Assembly (NCBI GenBank): GCA_947174505.1
Contig: CAMWJF010000004.1
Coordinates: 1-64,000, forward strand
Direction: 5' to 3'
DNA from: an uncultured Lachnospiraceae bacterium
GTDB lineage: Bacteria; Bacillota; Clostridia; Lachnospirales; Lachnospiraceae
DNA: 64,000 nucleotides
A program made the translations under genes and the position numbers. Under the pieces are notes generated by a model. The model was not told the DNA's origin. It searched no databases and worked only from the letters and a program-made list of their open reading frames with translations. Below are positions 7,981 to 17,164 of the stretch, one piece after another; the stretch's first letter is position 1; each line of letters begins with the position of its first letter.

Positions 7981-8730
7981 ATGGACTATAATAAAATTAC
8001 ATTAGATGAATTGAAAAAGGGATATAGATATGATAAAGAACACGATACTTATATTTGCAATTATTGTTCACAAAATTTTGAATCGGGACAAATTTATGCA
8101 GTCGATAATAGTTTCTATACGGCCGAACATGCTGTCTCAAAACATATTGAAACAGAACATGGCGGTAATTTATCACAATTAATTTCCGCCGACACGAAAT
8201 ACAATACTCTGACACAGAATCAGAAAGATTTAATCTTACTTTTTGCTTCCGGTTTATCCGATAAAGAAATGGCAAAGAAATTGGGAATTTCAGAAGCAAC
8301 TGTTCGGCGTCATCGTTTTACATTTCGTGAAAAAGCAAAGCAGGCAAAATATTACTTAGCGATATATGAACAATCATTGGGGTCAAAAGAGGTTTCCGAA
8401 CATGCAATGATCCCTATTCACAGCCACGCTCGCTATGTTGACGACCGCTATTTGGTAACCGAGCAGGAAAGACAGCATATACTGGAAAATTTTTTTAGTA
8501 GTTTAAACCCTCCTGTTTTAAAAACATTTTCGCCAAAAGAAAAGAATAAAGTGGTTATTCTCACTAAAATAGCAGAGCAATTTGAAGAAGGTAAAATATA
8601 CAGTGAAAAGGAAATAAATCAGATATTAAAACCGATATTTGAAGATTACATGACTCTTAGACGCTATTTGATCATGTACGGATTTATGGAACGTACCAAG
8701 GATGGTGCAAAATACTGGTTGACAGATTAA
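7981..8730 (+). CDS. LuxR-type HTH regulator with C-terminal DUF2087
   Basis: A protein of 249 aa. Residues 15-60 hold a zinc-ribbon-like pattern (ICNYCSQNF ... HIETEHGG). Residues 80-120 hold a LuxR/GerE-type HTH (LTQNQKDLILLFASGLSDKEMAKKLGISEATVRRH). The last 75 residues match DUF2087 (FSPKEKNKVVILTKIAEQFEEGKIYSEKEINQILK ... RRYLIMYGFMER). DUF2087 often occurs in transcription factors. The ATG at 7981 is preceded by TAGGTGCGG. A TIGR04076 gene follows after 16 bp. Autoregulation through the operator-like repeats upstream is an inference. Confidence 0.82.
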   Translation: MDYNKITLDELKKGYRYDKEHDTYICNYCSQNFESGQIYAVDNSFYTAEHAVSKHIETEHGGNLSQLISADTKYNTLTQNQKDLILLFASGLSDKEMAKKLGISEATVRRHRFTFREKAKQAKYYLAIYEQSLGSKEVSEHAMIPIHSHARYVDDRYLVTEQERQHILENFFSSLNPPVLKTFSPKEKNKVVILTKIAEQFEEGKIYSEKEINQILKPIFEDYMTLRRYLIMYGFMERTKDGAKYWLTD

Positions 8731-8746
8731 AAGGAGAAAAATTATC

Positions 8747-9097
8747 ATGAAGAAGTGGTATGATGAGGAATACGCATGGGAAATTGAAGTAATAGGGTTT
8801 AATAAGGATAATGAAGAGACAAGCAGATTTTGCCGAAACGGGGAGGAAATCGGCGATAAATATACATGCGCCTATGGATGTCCTGTAAATTTGCAGGGAC
8901 AGGGTATATGTTCCAAAGTAATGATGATGATGTATCCGATCATGGAAGCTGTCAGAAGCGGCGGTGACTTGAAAAATATAGGTGGCGATAGTAAATATAG
9001 TAAAGTGATTATGTGCCCGGACGGATGTGTTTTATTTAGACTTACAGCAAAACCGTTAGGTAATAAAAATTTTTTTCAGGGGAAATTTTTTGATTAA
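8747..9097 (+). CDS. TIGR04076 family protein
   Basis: A small protein of 116 aa with the family pattern: EIEVIGFN near the start, then GDKYTCAYGCPVNLQGQGICSKVMMMMYPIMEAVRSGGD, and CPDGCVLFRL near the end. Four to five conserved cysteines could bind a metal. The function is unknown. AAAGGAG precedes the ATG, and the 16-bp gap to the DUF2087 regulator makes co-transcription likely. Exonuclease III follows after 25 bp and may share the transcript. Confidence 0.78.
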   Translation: MKKWYDEEYAWEIEVIGFNKDNEETSRFCRNGEEIGDKYTCAYGCPVNLQGQGICSKVMMMMYPIMEAVRSGGDLKNIGGDSKYSKVIMCPDGCVLFRLTAKPLGNKNFFQGKFFD

Positions 9098-9122
9098 TTT
9101 CGAGAAAGGAGAATAACCGATT

Positions 9123-9875
9123 ATGAAATTCATTTCATGGAACGTGAACGGACTCAGAGCCTGCATCGGCAAAGGCTTTTTAGACTTTTTCAAGGAAACG
9201 GACGCGGACATTTTCTGCTTACAGGAAACCAAGCTGCAGGCGGGACAGATTGACCTCGAACTGCCCGGTTTCTATCAATACTGGAATTACGCCGAAAAGA
9301 AAGGATACTCCGGCACCGCCATCTTTTCCAAAGAAGAAGCATTACAGGTCACTTATGGAATCGGCATCGAGGAACACGACCACGAAGGCCGTGTAATCAC
9401 GCTGGAATATCCCGACTTTTATTTTGTCACGGTCTACACGCCCAACTCCCAAAACGAGCTGGCGCGTCTGGATTACCGTATGAAATGGGAGGATGATTTT
9501 CTTGCTTATTTGAAAAAACTGGAGGAGACCAAGCCTGTCATTTTCTGCGGCGACCTGAATGTGGCACACAAAGAAATCGATTTAAAGAATCCCAAATCCA
9601 ACCGAAAAAACGCCGGATTTACGGATGAGGAGCGGGAAAAATTCACGGCTCTGGTCGAAGCAGGATTCGTAGACACCTTCCGCCATTTTTATCCCGATCT
9701 GGAAGGCGTTTATTCCTGGTGGTCTTACCGCTTCAGCGCGCGCGCCAAAAACGCGGGGTGGCGTATCGACTACTTCCTCACCTCCGCCTCCTTAAAGGAC
9801 AGACTACAGGACGCTTTCATATACAGTGAAGTGATGGGCTCCGACCACTGCCCAGTTGGTCTGCTGATCCAGTAA
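9123..9875 (+). CDS. xth: Exodeoxyribonuclease III / AP endonuclease
   Basis: A protein of 250 aa, the normal length for the ExoA/XthA family, which cuts DNA at abasic sites in base-excision repair and degrades 3' ends. Catalytic blocks are all visible: SWNVNGLRA at the start, FCLQETKLQ with the metal-binding Glu, [34 protein letters not shown] with Asp and Asn, WRIDYFLTS, and SDHCPVGL with the terminal Asp-His. A GAAAGGAG ribosome-binding site lies 11 bases before the ATG. Codon usage is richer in GC than the two genes upstream, so it may be an older resident gene. Confidence 0.95.
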   Translation: MKFISWNVNGLRACIGKGFLDFFKETDADIFCLQETKLQAGQIDLELPGFYQYWNYAEKKGYSGTAIFSKEEALQVTYGIGIEEHDHEGRVITLEYPDFYFVTVYTPNSQNELARLDYRMKWEDDFLAYLKKLEETKPVIFCGDLNVAHKEIDLKNPKSNRKNAGFTDEEREKFTALVEAGFVDTFRHFYPDLEGVYSWWSYRFSARAKNAGWRIDYFLTSASLKDRLQDAFIYSEVMGSDHCPVGLLIQ

Positions 9876-9880
9876 GTAAA

Positions 9881-10558
9881 TTACAGGAAATCTACCGATT
9901 CCACCTTATCAGACCTCGTAATGATTTCGTAGATTTCCGTCTTTTCTATGGCTCTCTTTGTATGCAAAATCAGATAGGCCGACACGCTGTCCCCGATTTT
10001 GGAGGTGCTGATTTCCATGGAATCCACGGAAATATCAGCCGCTTTCAAATCCTGAATAATCACGTGCAGATACCGGCTTTCCTCCAGATCAATAATCACA
10101 TTACAGTATCGGGAATTTCTGGTGGCGAAGCGCTCCACAAAGGGAAGCACATGCAGGGACAACAGCATGACAAGGGTAATTAACACACCGCCCTCCACAA
10201 AACCGATCCCTACAGCCAGTCCAATGGTTGCACTGGCCCAGAGAGTCGCCGCCGTCGTCAGCCCCCTTACCCGGTGATTGGATATGATAATCGTCCCTAC
10301 CCCCAGAAAACCGACGCCGCTTATTACCTGTGCCGCCAGACGGTTCATATTGGCAAGTCCCGGAAAATGAATCTGAATATACTGTTCCGTCAGCATTACG
10401 AGCGTAGCCCCAAGACAGACCACCGTCATTGTCTTTGTGCCCGCACCCCGGTGCTTCATCCCGCGGTCTAAACCGATAATGCCGCCGAGTATCATGGATG
10501 TCACAATCCGAATTAGCAGATTCTGTACCGTCCATTCCGAAAAATCCCCGAGTATCAT
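9881..10558 (-). CDS. MgtC/SapB family membrane protein
   Basis: A protein of 225 aa. The N-terminal part (about 1-130) contains four to five membrane helices and the MgtC signature: GGIIGLDRGMKHRGAGTKTMTVVCLGA, then QVISGVGFLGVGTIII and LTTAATLWASATIGLAVG. The C-terminal part is a cytoplasmic ACT-like domain (SRYLHVIIQDLKAADISVDSM). MgtC proteins act in magnesium starvation and intracellular survival in some bacteria; in commensals the role is unclear. GGAGG lies five bases before the ATG at 10558. The longer frame to 10648 has no such site. It converges with exonuclease III with a 5-bp gap. Confidence 0.87.
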   Translation of the reverse strand: MILGDFSEWTVQNLLIRIVTSMILGGIIGLDRGMKHRGAGTKTMTVVCLGATLVMLTEQYIQIHFPGLANMNRLAAQVISGVGFLGVGTIIISNHRVRGLTTAATLWASATIGLAVGIGFVEGGVLITLVMLLSLHVLPFVERFATRNSRYCNVIIDLEESRYLHVIIQDLKAADISVDSMEISTSKIGDSVSAYLILHTKRAIEKTEIYEIITRSDKVESVDFL

Positions 10559-10647
10559 ATGTACCTCCCTCCATTCACTCAGACCGTATTTTTCTGATAA
10601 ATCATACCCGTTTGTAATTAGCAGATAAATGACAGTCCGCCCAGGCA

Positions 10648-10995
10648 TTAACGAAATAAGTTTCTTATGGGATTAACCCCCTTCGCCTGCTGCAAAATCA
10701 TTTCCTGCTCCTCTGTAAGATATGCTTCCAGCCTTGCAGTCTCTTCTTCACTGAAACCATCCGCCTTCTCGATCCGGCCGCCCGGCACAATCCCTTCCGC
10801 CCAGTCGTTGTCACGCAGAAAAGAGACCCTTGCGAAAGCCTTTCCATCCTTGTGGATCATGCTTGTGACCAGCATTTTAATATCTTCCGAAAGGACCGGC
10901 TCAGCCGCTTTTTCCGGCACCGTCCTGTCCGTCTCTTCTGTATCAGCAATCACTATTTTCTTTAAAACTACTTTTCCGTTATCCATGTCGCCCAT
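10648..10995 (-). CDS. Hypothetical protein, no recognised family
   Basis: A soluble protein of about 115 aa that I do not recognise. It has an acidic N-terminal half (DNGKVVLKKIVIADTEETD), a central segment MLVTSMIHKDGKAFARVSFLRDNDWAEGIVPGG, and a Glu-rich helical C-terminus (FSEEETARLEAYLTEEQEMILQQAK). There is no signal peptide or membrane helix. Start is uncertain: GTG at 11004, ATG at 10995 or ATG at 10986. I prefer 10995 because AAAGGG lies eight bases before it. It lies upstream of the MgtC gene on the same strand and could be transcribed with it. Confidence 0.6.
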   Translation of the reverse strand: MGDMDNGKVVLKKIVIADTEETDRTVPEKAAEPVLSEDIKMLVTSMIHKDGKAFARVSFLRDNDWAEGIVPGGRIEKADGFSEEETARLEAYLTEEQEMILQQAKGVNPIRNLFR

Positions 10996-11268
10996 TACCT
11001 TCACCCTTTACACCGATTATAAACTTTCGCCTGCTTATAGGAGGCGCGTTAGCATTACAGATTCAGTGTAACATATATTTCAGGAAATGTGTGAAAATAC
11101 ACTGATAAATCCGAAATGCAGAATCTGCGCTGGAAATCTAAGTTGGCAACCCCTGTCTCCATTTTGTTAATACCAGAAATTCGGTCATTCACAACATTTT
11201 TTTAGAAAATAAGGGGCATTTTACAGATTATCATGTATACTTAACTTATAACAAATGGGGAAAATCAA

Positions 11269-12081
11269 ATGAAAACAGTAAAAATAGCAATATGCGACGA
11301 CGAACGAACCCTGTGTGAAACGCTGCGGCATAAAATAGAAAATCATTGTAAAAATTTCAAGTTTATCTGCCAAATCAGCGGTTTTGAATCGGGAGAAGAA
11401 ATACTTGCCCTGCCTGCGGAAATGATCCCGGACATTCTTTTTCTTGATATCCAGATGCCCGGAAAAAACGGAATGCAGACGGCCCGGGAGCTGCGTCATA
11501 GAAACCGGGATATGATCCTGATATTTGTGACGGCATTGCCGGAATATGTCTACGAAGCCTTCGACGTAAACGCCTTTCATTATCTGGTGAAACCCTTTGA
11601 CGAAGAAAAACTGTGGGAAGTGCTTGACAACGCTCTACAACAATATGAAAGACAGACGGATGCCGCAGAACTGTATCGTCAGACACAGGATGAATATCCT
11701 TTGGAAACAGGACCTACAAAGGAAAGACCAAAAACAGATGAACAGACCGCGCCCCGGGCAATTCTGGTCAAACGGGGCGGCCTCTCCACAAAGGTACTGC
11801 TTGCAGATATTATTTATGCAGAAGTTTTTAACCGAAAGATTATACTGCACACCACAAACGGCGACATCGAATATTACGGAAAGCTGACGGATCTTTCCGA
11901 GCAGACGGGGGCCGATTTTTACCGCACACACCGGGCTTATCTGGTGAATCTGAAATATGTGGAAAAATACAATGCCAGTGCAGTCTGGCTGGAAAAGGAC
12001 GTTGTTCCCGTGTCCAAAAAGCAGTTTGCCGGATTTGTACGGCAGTATATGCAATATATCAACCGGCAGAGGAGCAGATAA
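11269..12081 (+). CDS. LytTR-family response regulator (AgrA/VirR-like)
   Basis: A protein of 270 aa. The receiver domain (1-125) has IAICDDERTLCE, the phosphoacceptor in ILFLDIQMPGKNG, and FHYLVKPFDE. A linker of about 30 residues follows, then a LytTR DNA-binding domain (about 160-265): VKRGGLSTKVLLADIIYAEV, GKLTDLSEQTGADFYRTHRAYLVNLKYVEKY. Family members bind short direct repeats ahead of target promoters. The kinase starts at the base after the stop codon, so the two are translationally linked. No AgrB or AgrD-like gene accompanies them. Confidence 0.93.
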   Translation: MKTVKIAICDDERTLCETLRHKIENHCKNFKFICQISGFESGEEILALPAEMIPDILFLDIQMPGKNGMQTARELRHRNRDMILIFVTALPEYVYEAFDVNAFHYLVKPFDEEKLWEVLDNALQQYERQTDAAELYRQTQDEYPLETGPTKERPKTDEQTAPRAILVKRGGLSTKVLLADIIYAEVFNRKIILHTTNGDIEYYGKLTDLSEQTGADFYRTHRAYLVNLKYVEKYNASAVWLEKDVVPVSKKQFAGFVRQYMQYINRQRSR

Positions 12082-13482
12082 ATGAACAACTTAGACTTAT
12101 ATTACGAAATATTTTCTGTGATAGACACCATCTGCCATCATCTGATAGACGGCTACTGCTGTGTGATTCTGGCAAGACCATTTCTGGACCGCAGAAAAAA
12201 AGCATGGCTGACCGGCGGCGTTTACGCGGTGTCTATGATTTTCCTAGATTTTATGCCTTGGTACATCAACCCCATGCTGGCTTATACCTTTGGCGCAATG
12301 ATATTATTTTTTTCAATGTATCTGACAGACAAAAAGTACATTGCCCAAAAGTTTTTTCTCGGTATTACTTTTTTCTGTCTGCGGTGGCAGTCATACCGCA
12401 TTGTGATTTACCTCTGCAATGAAGTGATTGGATTCGCTACCCCTTTTTTTAGATCGACAACAACAAGTGAAATATTCTGGTTACTGTGGTTCATCTTTAC
12501 TACCTTTCTGGGATATGGTCTTTTGAGTTTTTTGTTTTTGTCTGGCGCGATCAAATGTGTTTTGTGGTCTTACGGACGGGGACGTGAGCACATGGACGGC
12601 AAAGAATTATTACTGCTCTCCATGCCTTCCCTCTCAGGGGCGGTTTCCTACGGGGTGATCCGCTACTACAGTTATATTTATGAGCGGGATGCGGGAAAAA
12701 GCGTGTATGATCTTTTCGGAAGCCATGACTTTATCCTGTCGCTGTTTACGCTGCTTTCCTTTGCCGTGATTGTGGTAACCACTTACGTGTTCCGCCAGTG
12801 GAAAACGAAACAGGAGGAGGACAGACAGAGGGATATTTTTTCCAGACAGATACAGGATCTGGAATCACATATTTCAGAAACGGAACGCCTTTACAGGGAC
12901 ATACGCCGCCTCCGCCACGACATGGGCAATCATCTGATGACCCTCCAGCATCTCTATACACAGGGGGAATCCGAAGCGGCAGAAGCATATACAACGTCTC
13001 TGCAGGAAGAGATACAGAACGCCTCCTCAGAGATCATAAGCGGTAATCCCGTGACAGATGTGATTCTCTCCGACCGAAAAAAGGAAATGGACGAAAAAGG
13101 AATTACTTTTTCCTGTGACTTTCACTATCCGAATGGCAGCGGAATCAATGCTTTTGATATCAGCATTATTTTAAACAACGGTCTTTCCAACGCCATTGAA
13201 GCCATTGAGCGGGAATGTTCCCCTACACCCCATATTTCCCTTTATTCCTACCGTATGAAAAATATGTATGTGATTGAAATTGCCAACAGCTATACGGGAG
13301 AGTTGAAAACGGACGAACAGGGTGGACTGCCTGTCACCACAAAAGAAGATGAAGGGCACGGTTTCGGTTTAAGCTCCATCCGCCACGCAGCGCACAAATA
13401 TCTGGGTGACGTCGCGATCGGAAAAGAGATTTATGAACAGGAGGACCGCTGCGTACTGCGGGTGATGCTGCAGACTATATAG
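12082..13482 (+). CDS. GHKL-domain sensor histidine kinase (AgrC-like)
   Basis: A protein of 466 aa. The first 235 residues hold six to seven membrane helices with almost no extracellular loops, as in AgrC-type peptide receptors. A coiled coil follows (QIQDLESHISETERLYRDIRR). The histidine motif is RLRHDMGNHLMTLQHL near residue 277. The GHKL ATPase has NNGLSNAIEAIER (N box) and EGHGFGLSSIRHA (G box). Phosphotransfer to the adjacent LytTR regulator is expected. The ligand is unknown; without a linked AgrD this may sense something other than a self-made peptide. Confidence 0.92.
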   Translation: MNNLDLYYEIFSVIDTICHHLIDGYCCVILARPFLDRRKKAWLTGGVYAVSMIFLDFMPWYINPMLAYTFGAMILFFSMYLTDKKYIAQKFFLGITFFCLRWQSYRIVIYLCNEVIGFATPFFRSTTTSEIFWLLWFIFTTFLGYGLLSFLFLSGAIKCVLWSYGRGREHMDGKELLLLSMPSLSGAVSYGVIRYYSYIYERDAGKSVYDLFGSHDFILSLFTLLSFAVIVVTTYVFRQWKTKQEEDRQRDIFSRQIQDLESHISETERLYRDIRRLRHDMGNHLMTLQHLYTQGESEAAEAYTTSLQEEIQNASSEIISGNPVTDVILSDRKKEMDEKGITFSCDFHYPNGSGINAFDISIILNNGLSNAIEAIERECSPTPHISLYSYRMKNMYVIEIANSYTGELKTDEQGGLPVTTKEDEGHGFGLSSIRHAAHKYLGDVAIGKEIYEQEDRCVLRVMLQTI

Positions 13483-13729
13483 CAGTGAGACGAATATCGA
13501 ACTGCTGCGTATCGGTTCCCGTACCGGAACAGCTGTTTTCACATCTTCACAACCAAGAAAAGGTATTCCACAACATTTTCCCTTTACAAGTGCAGCCGAA
13601 CCGACGAAATAAATTGCAGAATGAACAAGATGACATATAGATTTATGTCTACGCGCACCTGACAGAAATGTCTCATCTATTATCCTGGTAACACGAGCGA
13701 TGTAAAATGGGCGCGGGAAAGGAGAAATT

Positions 13730-14512
13730 ATGAACATAAGCGGAATAGGCGGAGCCGGAGCGTCCCAAAACACAGCAGGAATGACGGCAGGCAAAAGCGG
13801 ACAGATGGATGCGGAAAGCAAAAATCTGCAGCAGCAGATTGAAAAGCTGCAAAATGATTTAAAGGAAATATCTGCAAATGCAGACATGCCTGCAGACACC
13901 AAGATGAAGAAGCGGCAGGAAATCCAGAAGCAGATCAGCGAGCTGCAGGTGCAGCTGCGCCAGCACCAGATCGAAGCAAGGCGGGAAGAGAGGGAAAAGA
14001 AAAAAGACAAATCCTCTTTCGATGACCTGATGGGAACCAAAAAGGAAAACCCGAACGGCAATCCGGGCGTAGGTATGTCCTCAGACAGTATGACTGCCTT
14101 GATTTCTGCGGACGTTTCCGTCAAACAGGCAAATGCACAGGGAAGCACAGCCCAAAAGATGAATGGCAGAGCCAACGTACTGGAGATGGAAATTAAACTG
14201 GACGGCGGCAGAAACGGCAGCAGCAATGTAGAGCTGAAGGAAGCGGAACTGGCTGACGCAAAGGAAGCGGCACAGAAAGCCACCTCATCCCAGCTCGCTT
14301 CACTGGCACAGGCAAGTGAAGAACTTAAAAATGCTTCCGAAAAAGAAAATACGGCAAACCGTGCAGAGGACAAGGAAAAAGAAGAAAAAAGCGTATCCGG
14401 TGAAGAGAAGGACGGTGGAAAATCGGATGAAAACGTTTCCGACACACCTGATGCCGGCGTTTTGGAGGAACAGGCATCTTACGGCTATCATCCCGTGGAT
14501 GTAAGACTTTAG
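13730..14512 (+). CDS. FlxA-like coiled-coil protein
   Basis: A protein of 260 aa, highly charged, without signal or membrane helix. It starts MNISGIGGAGASQNTAGM, then a coiled coil at about 30-90 (QQQIEKLQNDLKEISANAD, KKRQEIQKQISELQVQLRQ), which is the FlxA-like pattern seen in Firmicutes. The C-terminal half is low-complexity, rich in Ala, Lys and Glu. Function is unknown; FlxA in E. coli is under flagellar sigma control, but no flagellar genes are nearby. GAAAGGAG precedes the ATG by seven bases, and a clear terminator follows. Confidence 0.72.
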   Translation: MNISGIGGAGASQNTAGMTAGKSGQMDAESKNLQQQIEKLQNDLKEISANADMPADTKMKKRQEIQKQISELQVQLRQHQIEARREEREKKKDKSSFDDLMGTKKENPNGNPGVGMSSDSMTALISADVSVKQANAQGSTAQKMNGRANVLEMEIKLDGGRNGSSNVELKEAELADAKEAAQKATSSQLASLAQASEELKNASEKENTANRAEDKEKEEKSVSGEEKDGGKSDENVSDTPDAGVLEEQASYGYHPVDVRL

Positions 14513-14537
14513 GACATAATTTCATTACTCAGAATAA

Positions 14538-14578
14538 AGAAAACGGGAGGATCCGCATGAACAGATCTTCCCGTTTTT
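14538..14578 (+). terminator. Rho-independent terminator
   Basis: ACGGGAGGATC pairs with GATCTTCCCGT (one G-T wobble) around a nine-base loop, followed by TTTTTAT. An A-run before the stem would also serve the converging SDR gene, so it may act in both directions. Confidence 0.88.
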
Positions 14579-14595
14579 ATATAACTCTTTTCACC

Positions 14596-15621
14596 CTAAA
14601 TCTCTGTCTTTGATTTCTCCACCGCCGCAATCACGCGGTCACACCAATCGTCAAACTCAGGATCTTCCTTCTGGCATTCCTCAGGATGGGATAAGATATA
14701 ATCAAGGGCAATCCTGACTCCCTGATCAAACCGGACCTGTGTCCGCATATCAGGAGCCAGCCTTTTAAGCTTGCTGTTGTCAAAGACAACGGAAACCGAC
14801 TTATCTCCGATCAGGCTTCCTTCAAAATCATATCCATATTTATCTCCCACCGCTGCCAGATACTCGGAAGCCACATAATACGGTTTCAGCTCCACATCAA
14901 GCGCATCCGCGATCGTTGCGTAAATCTGATTCCATGTGAGCGTCTCATCCCCCGTAATCTGGAAAGCCTCGCCGATGGCATGGCGGTTTCCCATCAGGCT
15001 GATATAGCCTACGGCAAAATCCGTGTTAAAGGTAAGTGTCCAAAGGGAAGTGCCGTCTCCCTGAATGATAACCGGTTTTTCTTCCATCATGCGCTTAATA
15101 ACCTGCCAGAATCCGTTCTTTCCGTGAACGCCAAGAGGAATATGCCGTTCGTCATAAGTATGGCTGGGACGTACGATGGTGACGGGAAAACCTTCCTCCC
15201 GGTATTTTTTCATAAGGAACTCCTCGCAGGCAATTTTATCTCTGGAATACTGCCAGTGGGGATTTGCAAGGGTCGTCCCCTCATTCACCACATAACCGGC
15301 TGCCGGTTTGTGGTAGGCCGAGGCGGAGCTGGTGTAAATATACTGTTTCGTTTTACCCCGGAATAAGCGGTAATCCCTCTCCACATCCTCCACATGGAAA
15401 CCGATAAATTCACAGACCACATCAAAGGAAAGATCCGCAATCTGTTCCGCAACTGCTTTTTCATCACGGATATCCGCAATGATCTGGTGCACATTTTCTG
15501 GCATGGCGCCCTTTCTGTTACCGCGGTTTAAGAGCCAGACTTCCCATGAAGGCGTCTCTGCCAACTGCTTTACAATCGCTGTACTGATCGTACCCGTACC
15601 GCCAATAAATAAAACTTTCAT
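14596..15621 (-). CDS. NAD-dependent epimerase/dehydratase family protein (extended SDR)
   Basis: A protein of 341 aa with an N-terminal nucleotide-binding fold, MKVLFIGGTGTISTAIVKQL. The third Gly of the usual GxxGxxG is replaced by Ser. The catalytic Tyr-Lys pair is in YSRDKIACEEF near residue 140, after YTSSASAYHKP. It also has TIVRPSHTYDERHIPLG and the C-terminal ITGDETLTWNQIY. This is the extended-SDR layout of sugar-nucleotide epimerases and related reductases; the substrate is unknown. It begins 30 bp after the upstream aldo/keto reductase gene on the same strand, so the two probably form an operon. Confidence 0.88.
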   Translation of the reverse strand: MKVLFIGGTGTISTAIVKQLAETPSWEVWLLNRGNRKGAMPENVHQIIADIRDEKAVAEQIADLSFDVVCEFIGFHVEDVERDYRLFRGKTKQYIYTSSASAYHKPAAGYVVNEGTTLANPHWQYSRDKIACEEFLMKKYREEGFPVTIVRPSHTYDERHIPLGVHGKNGFWQVIKRMMEEKPVIIQGDGTSLWTLTFNTDFAVGYISLMGNRHAIGEAFQITGDETLTWNQIYATIADALDVELKPYYVASEYLAAVGDKYGYDFEGSLIGDKSVSVVFDNSKLKRLAPDMRTQVRFDQGVRIALDYILSHPEECQKEDPEFDDWCDRVIAAVEKSKTEI

Positions 15622-15650
15622 ATATTTTCCTCCGCTTTCCTTTTCTGCGC

Positions 15651-16781
15651 CTATCCCTTCAGTTTCCTATTGAAATCTGCCATAGCCTCGGATATTTTAA
15701 TCTGCTGCGGGCAGACTTTTTCACAGCTATGGCATCCCACACAGGCGGAGGGCTGCTTCTCCTGCGGTACAGCCATCAATGCCATCGGCGCAAGGAATCC
15801 CCCGCCCGTAAAGCTGTGTTCATTGTAAAGGTTTAAAAGCATGGGAATATCCAATCCTTTCGGACAATGGCCCGTACAATAGCGGCAGGCTGTACAGGGC
15901 AGTGTGCCGTTGAGCATACCGTCCGCAATGGTAAGAAGCGTTTCCATTTCTTCTTCTGAGAGCGGTTTTTCTGTCTCAAACGTCCTAATATTTTCCTTCA
16001 TCTGCTCCAGATCAGACATGCCGGAAAGAACTAGAGTTACGCCGGGAATACTCTGTAAAAACCGGAACGCCCACGCAGGAATCCTCTCATCCGGGCGCAG
16101 TCCGTTTAATACCGCCGTCTCTTTTTCAGGCAGTTTCGCCAGCCGTCCGCCGCGCAGCGGTTCCATCACCCAGACCGGAATATGATAGGAATTTAATAAT
16201 TCCACTTTTGCCTTCGCGTCCTGGAAAGACCAGTCAAGATAATTTAACTGAATCTGGCAAAATTCCATGTCTTTGCCGTACGCCTCCAGAAACCGCTTCA
16301 TCACATCATAATTTCCATGGGCGGAAAATCCGAGATGCTTAATCCGCCCGTTTTTCTTCTGTCCGATCAGATAATCGTAAATACCGTACTTTTCATCCAG
16401 ATAAGCGTCGATATTCATTTCACATACATTGTGGAAAAGATAAAAATCAAAGTAATCCACACCACATTTTTCAAGCTGCTTCTCGAAAATTTTCTCCACC
16501 TTCGGCATATTGGACAAATCATATCCCGGAAATTTGGTAGCCAGATAAAAACTGTCGCGCGGGTATTTCGCCAGCGCCTTTCCCATAACCAGCTCAGAAT
16601 TTCCGTCGTGATAACCCCAGGCGGTGTCATAATAATTGACGCCCTGCTCCATCGCATAGGCAACCATTTCCTCTGTCGCCGCACTGTCAATCTCCGCATC
16701 ATTTCCGTTTACTACCGGCAGACGCATTGCGCCCATACCTAGCGCGGATAACCGTATTCCCTGAAAATCCCGATATATCAT
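15651..16781 (-). CDS. Aldo/keto reductase with C-terminal 4Fe-4S domain
   Basis: A protein of 376 aa. The TIM-barrel part (about 1-280) has LGMGAMRLP, NYYDTAWGYHDGNSE with the catalytic Asp/Tyr, KPxxx-like ATKFPGYD, and YFDFYLFHNV. The C-terminal part holds two cysteine clusters, CTACRYCTGHCPKGLDI (near residue 300) and CVGCHSCEKVCPQQI (near 350), for two iron-sulfur clusters. This subclass is common in anaerobes. I set the start at the ATG at 16781 because GGAGG sits five bases before it; the ATG at 16793 overlaps that ribosome-binding site. Confidence 0.93.
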   Translation of the reverse strand: MIYRDFQGIRLSALGMGAMRLPVVNGNDAEIDSAATEEMVAYAMEQGVNYYDTAWGYHDGNSELVMGKALAKYPRDSFYLATKFPGYDLSNMPKVEKIFEKQLEKCGVDYFDFYLFHNVCEMNIDAYLDEKYGIYDYLIGQKKNGRIKHLGFSAHGNYDVMKRFLEAYGKDMEFCQIQLNYLDWSFQDAKAKVELLNSYHIPVWVMEPLRGGRLAKLPEKETAVLNGLRPDERIPAWAFRFLQSIPGVTLVLSGMSDLEQMKENIRTFETEKPLSEEEMETLLTIADGMLNGTLPCTACRYCTGHCPKGLDIPMLLNLYNEHSFTGGGFLAPMALMAVPQEKQPSACVGCHSCEKVCPQQIKISEAMADFNRKLKG

Positions 16782-17164
16782 AGTATCCTCCATTATGAAG
16801 CAATGACGCTCCTTTATAAATTTGCGTCTGAATTCTTTCAGACTGTAAAACAGATCATATGCGATATAAAATTATCATAAGGTCTGCCTACTAAAATAGC
16901 AAATTCTTTTTTTGCATATCACCTTATGCCTTTTGTCTATATGCCTTCCTGCCATCCTGCTACTTACTTATCTGACTCCCTTCCTCTTTTACTATTATTG
17001 TTCTAAAATAATAATTTATTGATATTCGATAAATTTTTATTGACAATCATTTTTTATCATGTTATTTTAAACTTATAAATACATAAAATAACCCAATCGG
17101 ATTACAAATCCACAAAAATAGGCCGCCGCATACAGAATGCACGGCAACGAAAGGATGTGCTGCT
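16782..17164. other. AT-rich intergenic region with a candidate promoter
   Basis: No gene is visible in this divergent gap. TTGACA (17040-17045) and TATTTT (17063-17068) are 17 bp apart and would serve the DUF2975 operon, leaving a leader of about 90 bases. GAAAGGA lies ahead of the ATG at 17165. I see no other repeat or hairpin of note. Confidence 0.45.

Noticed and set aside
13483..13729. Agr-type signal peptide gene between kinase and FlxA-like gene
   Set aside because: No short ORF with a ribosome-binding site and AgrD-like features is visible; only short inverted repeats such as GACATA/TATGTC occur.
13369..14445. A 358-codon minus-strand ORF, very rich in Ser, Phe and Leu
   Set aside because: It lies antisense to the FlxA-like gene and the kinase end; its composition mirrors the Lys/Glu/Ala-rich plus-strand protein and it has no ribosome-binding site.
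13730..14512. Flagellar gene cluster suggested by the FlxA-like protein
   Set aside because: No other flagellar or chemotaxis gene occurs in the window.
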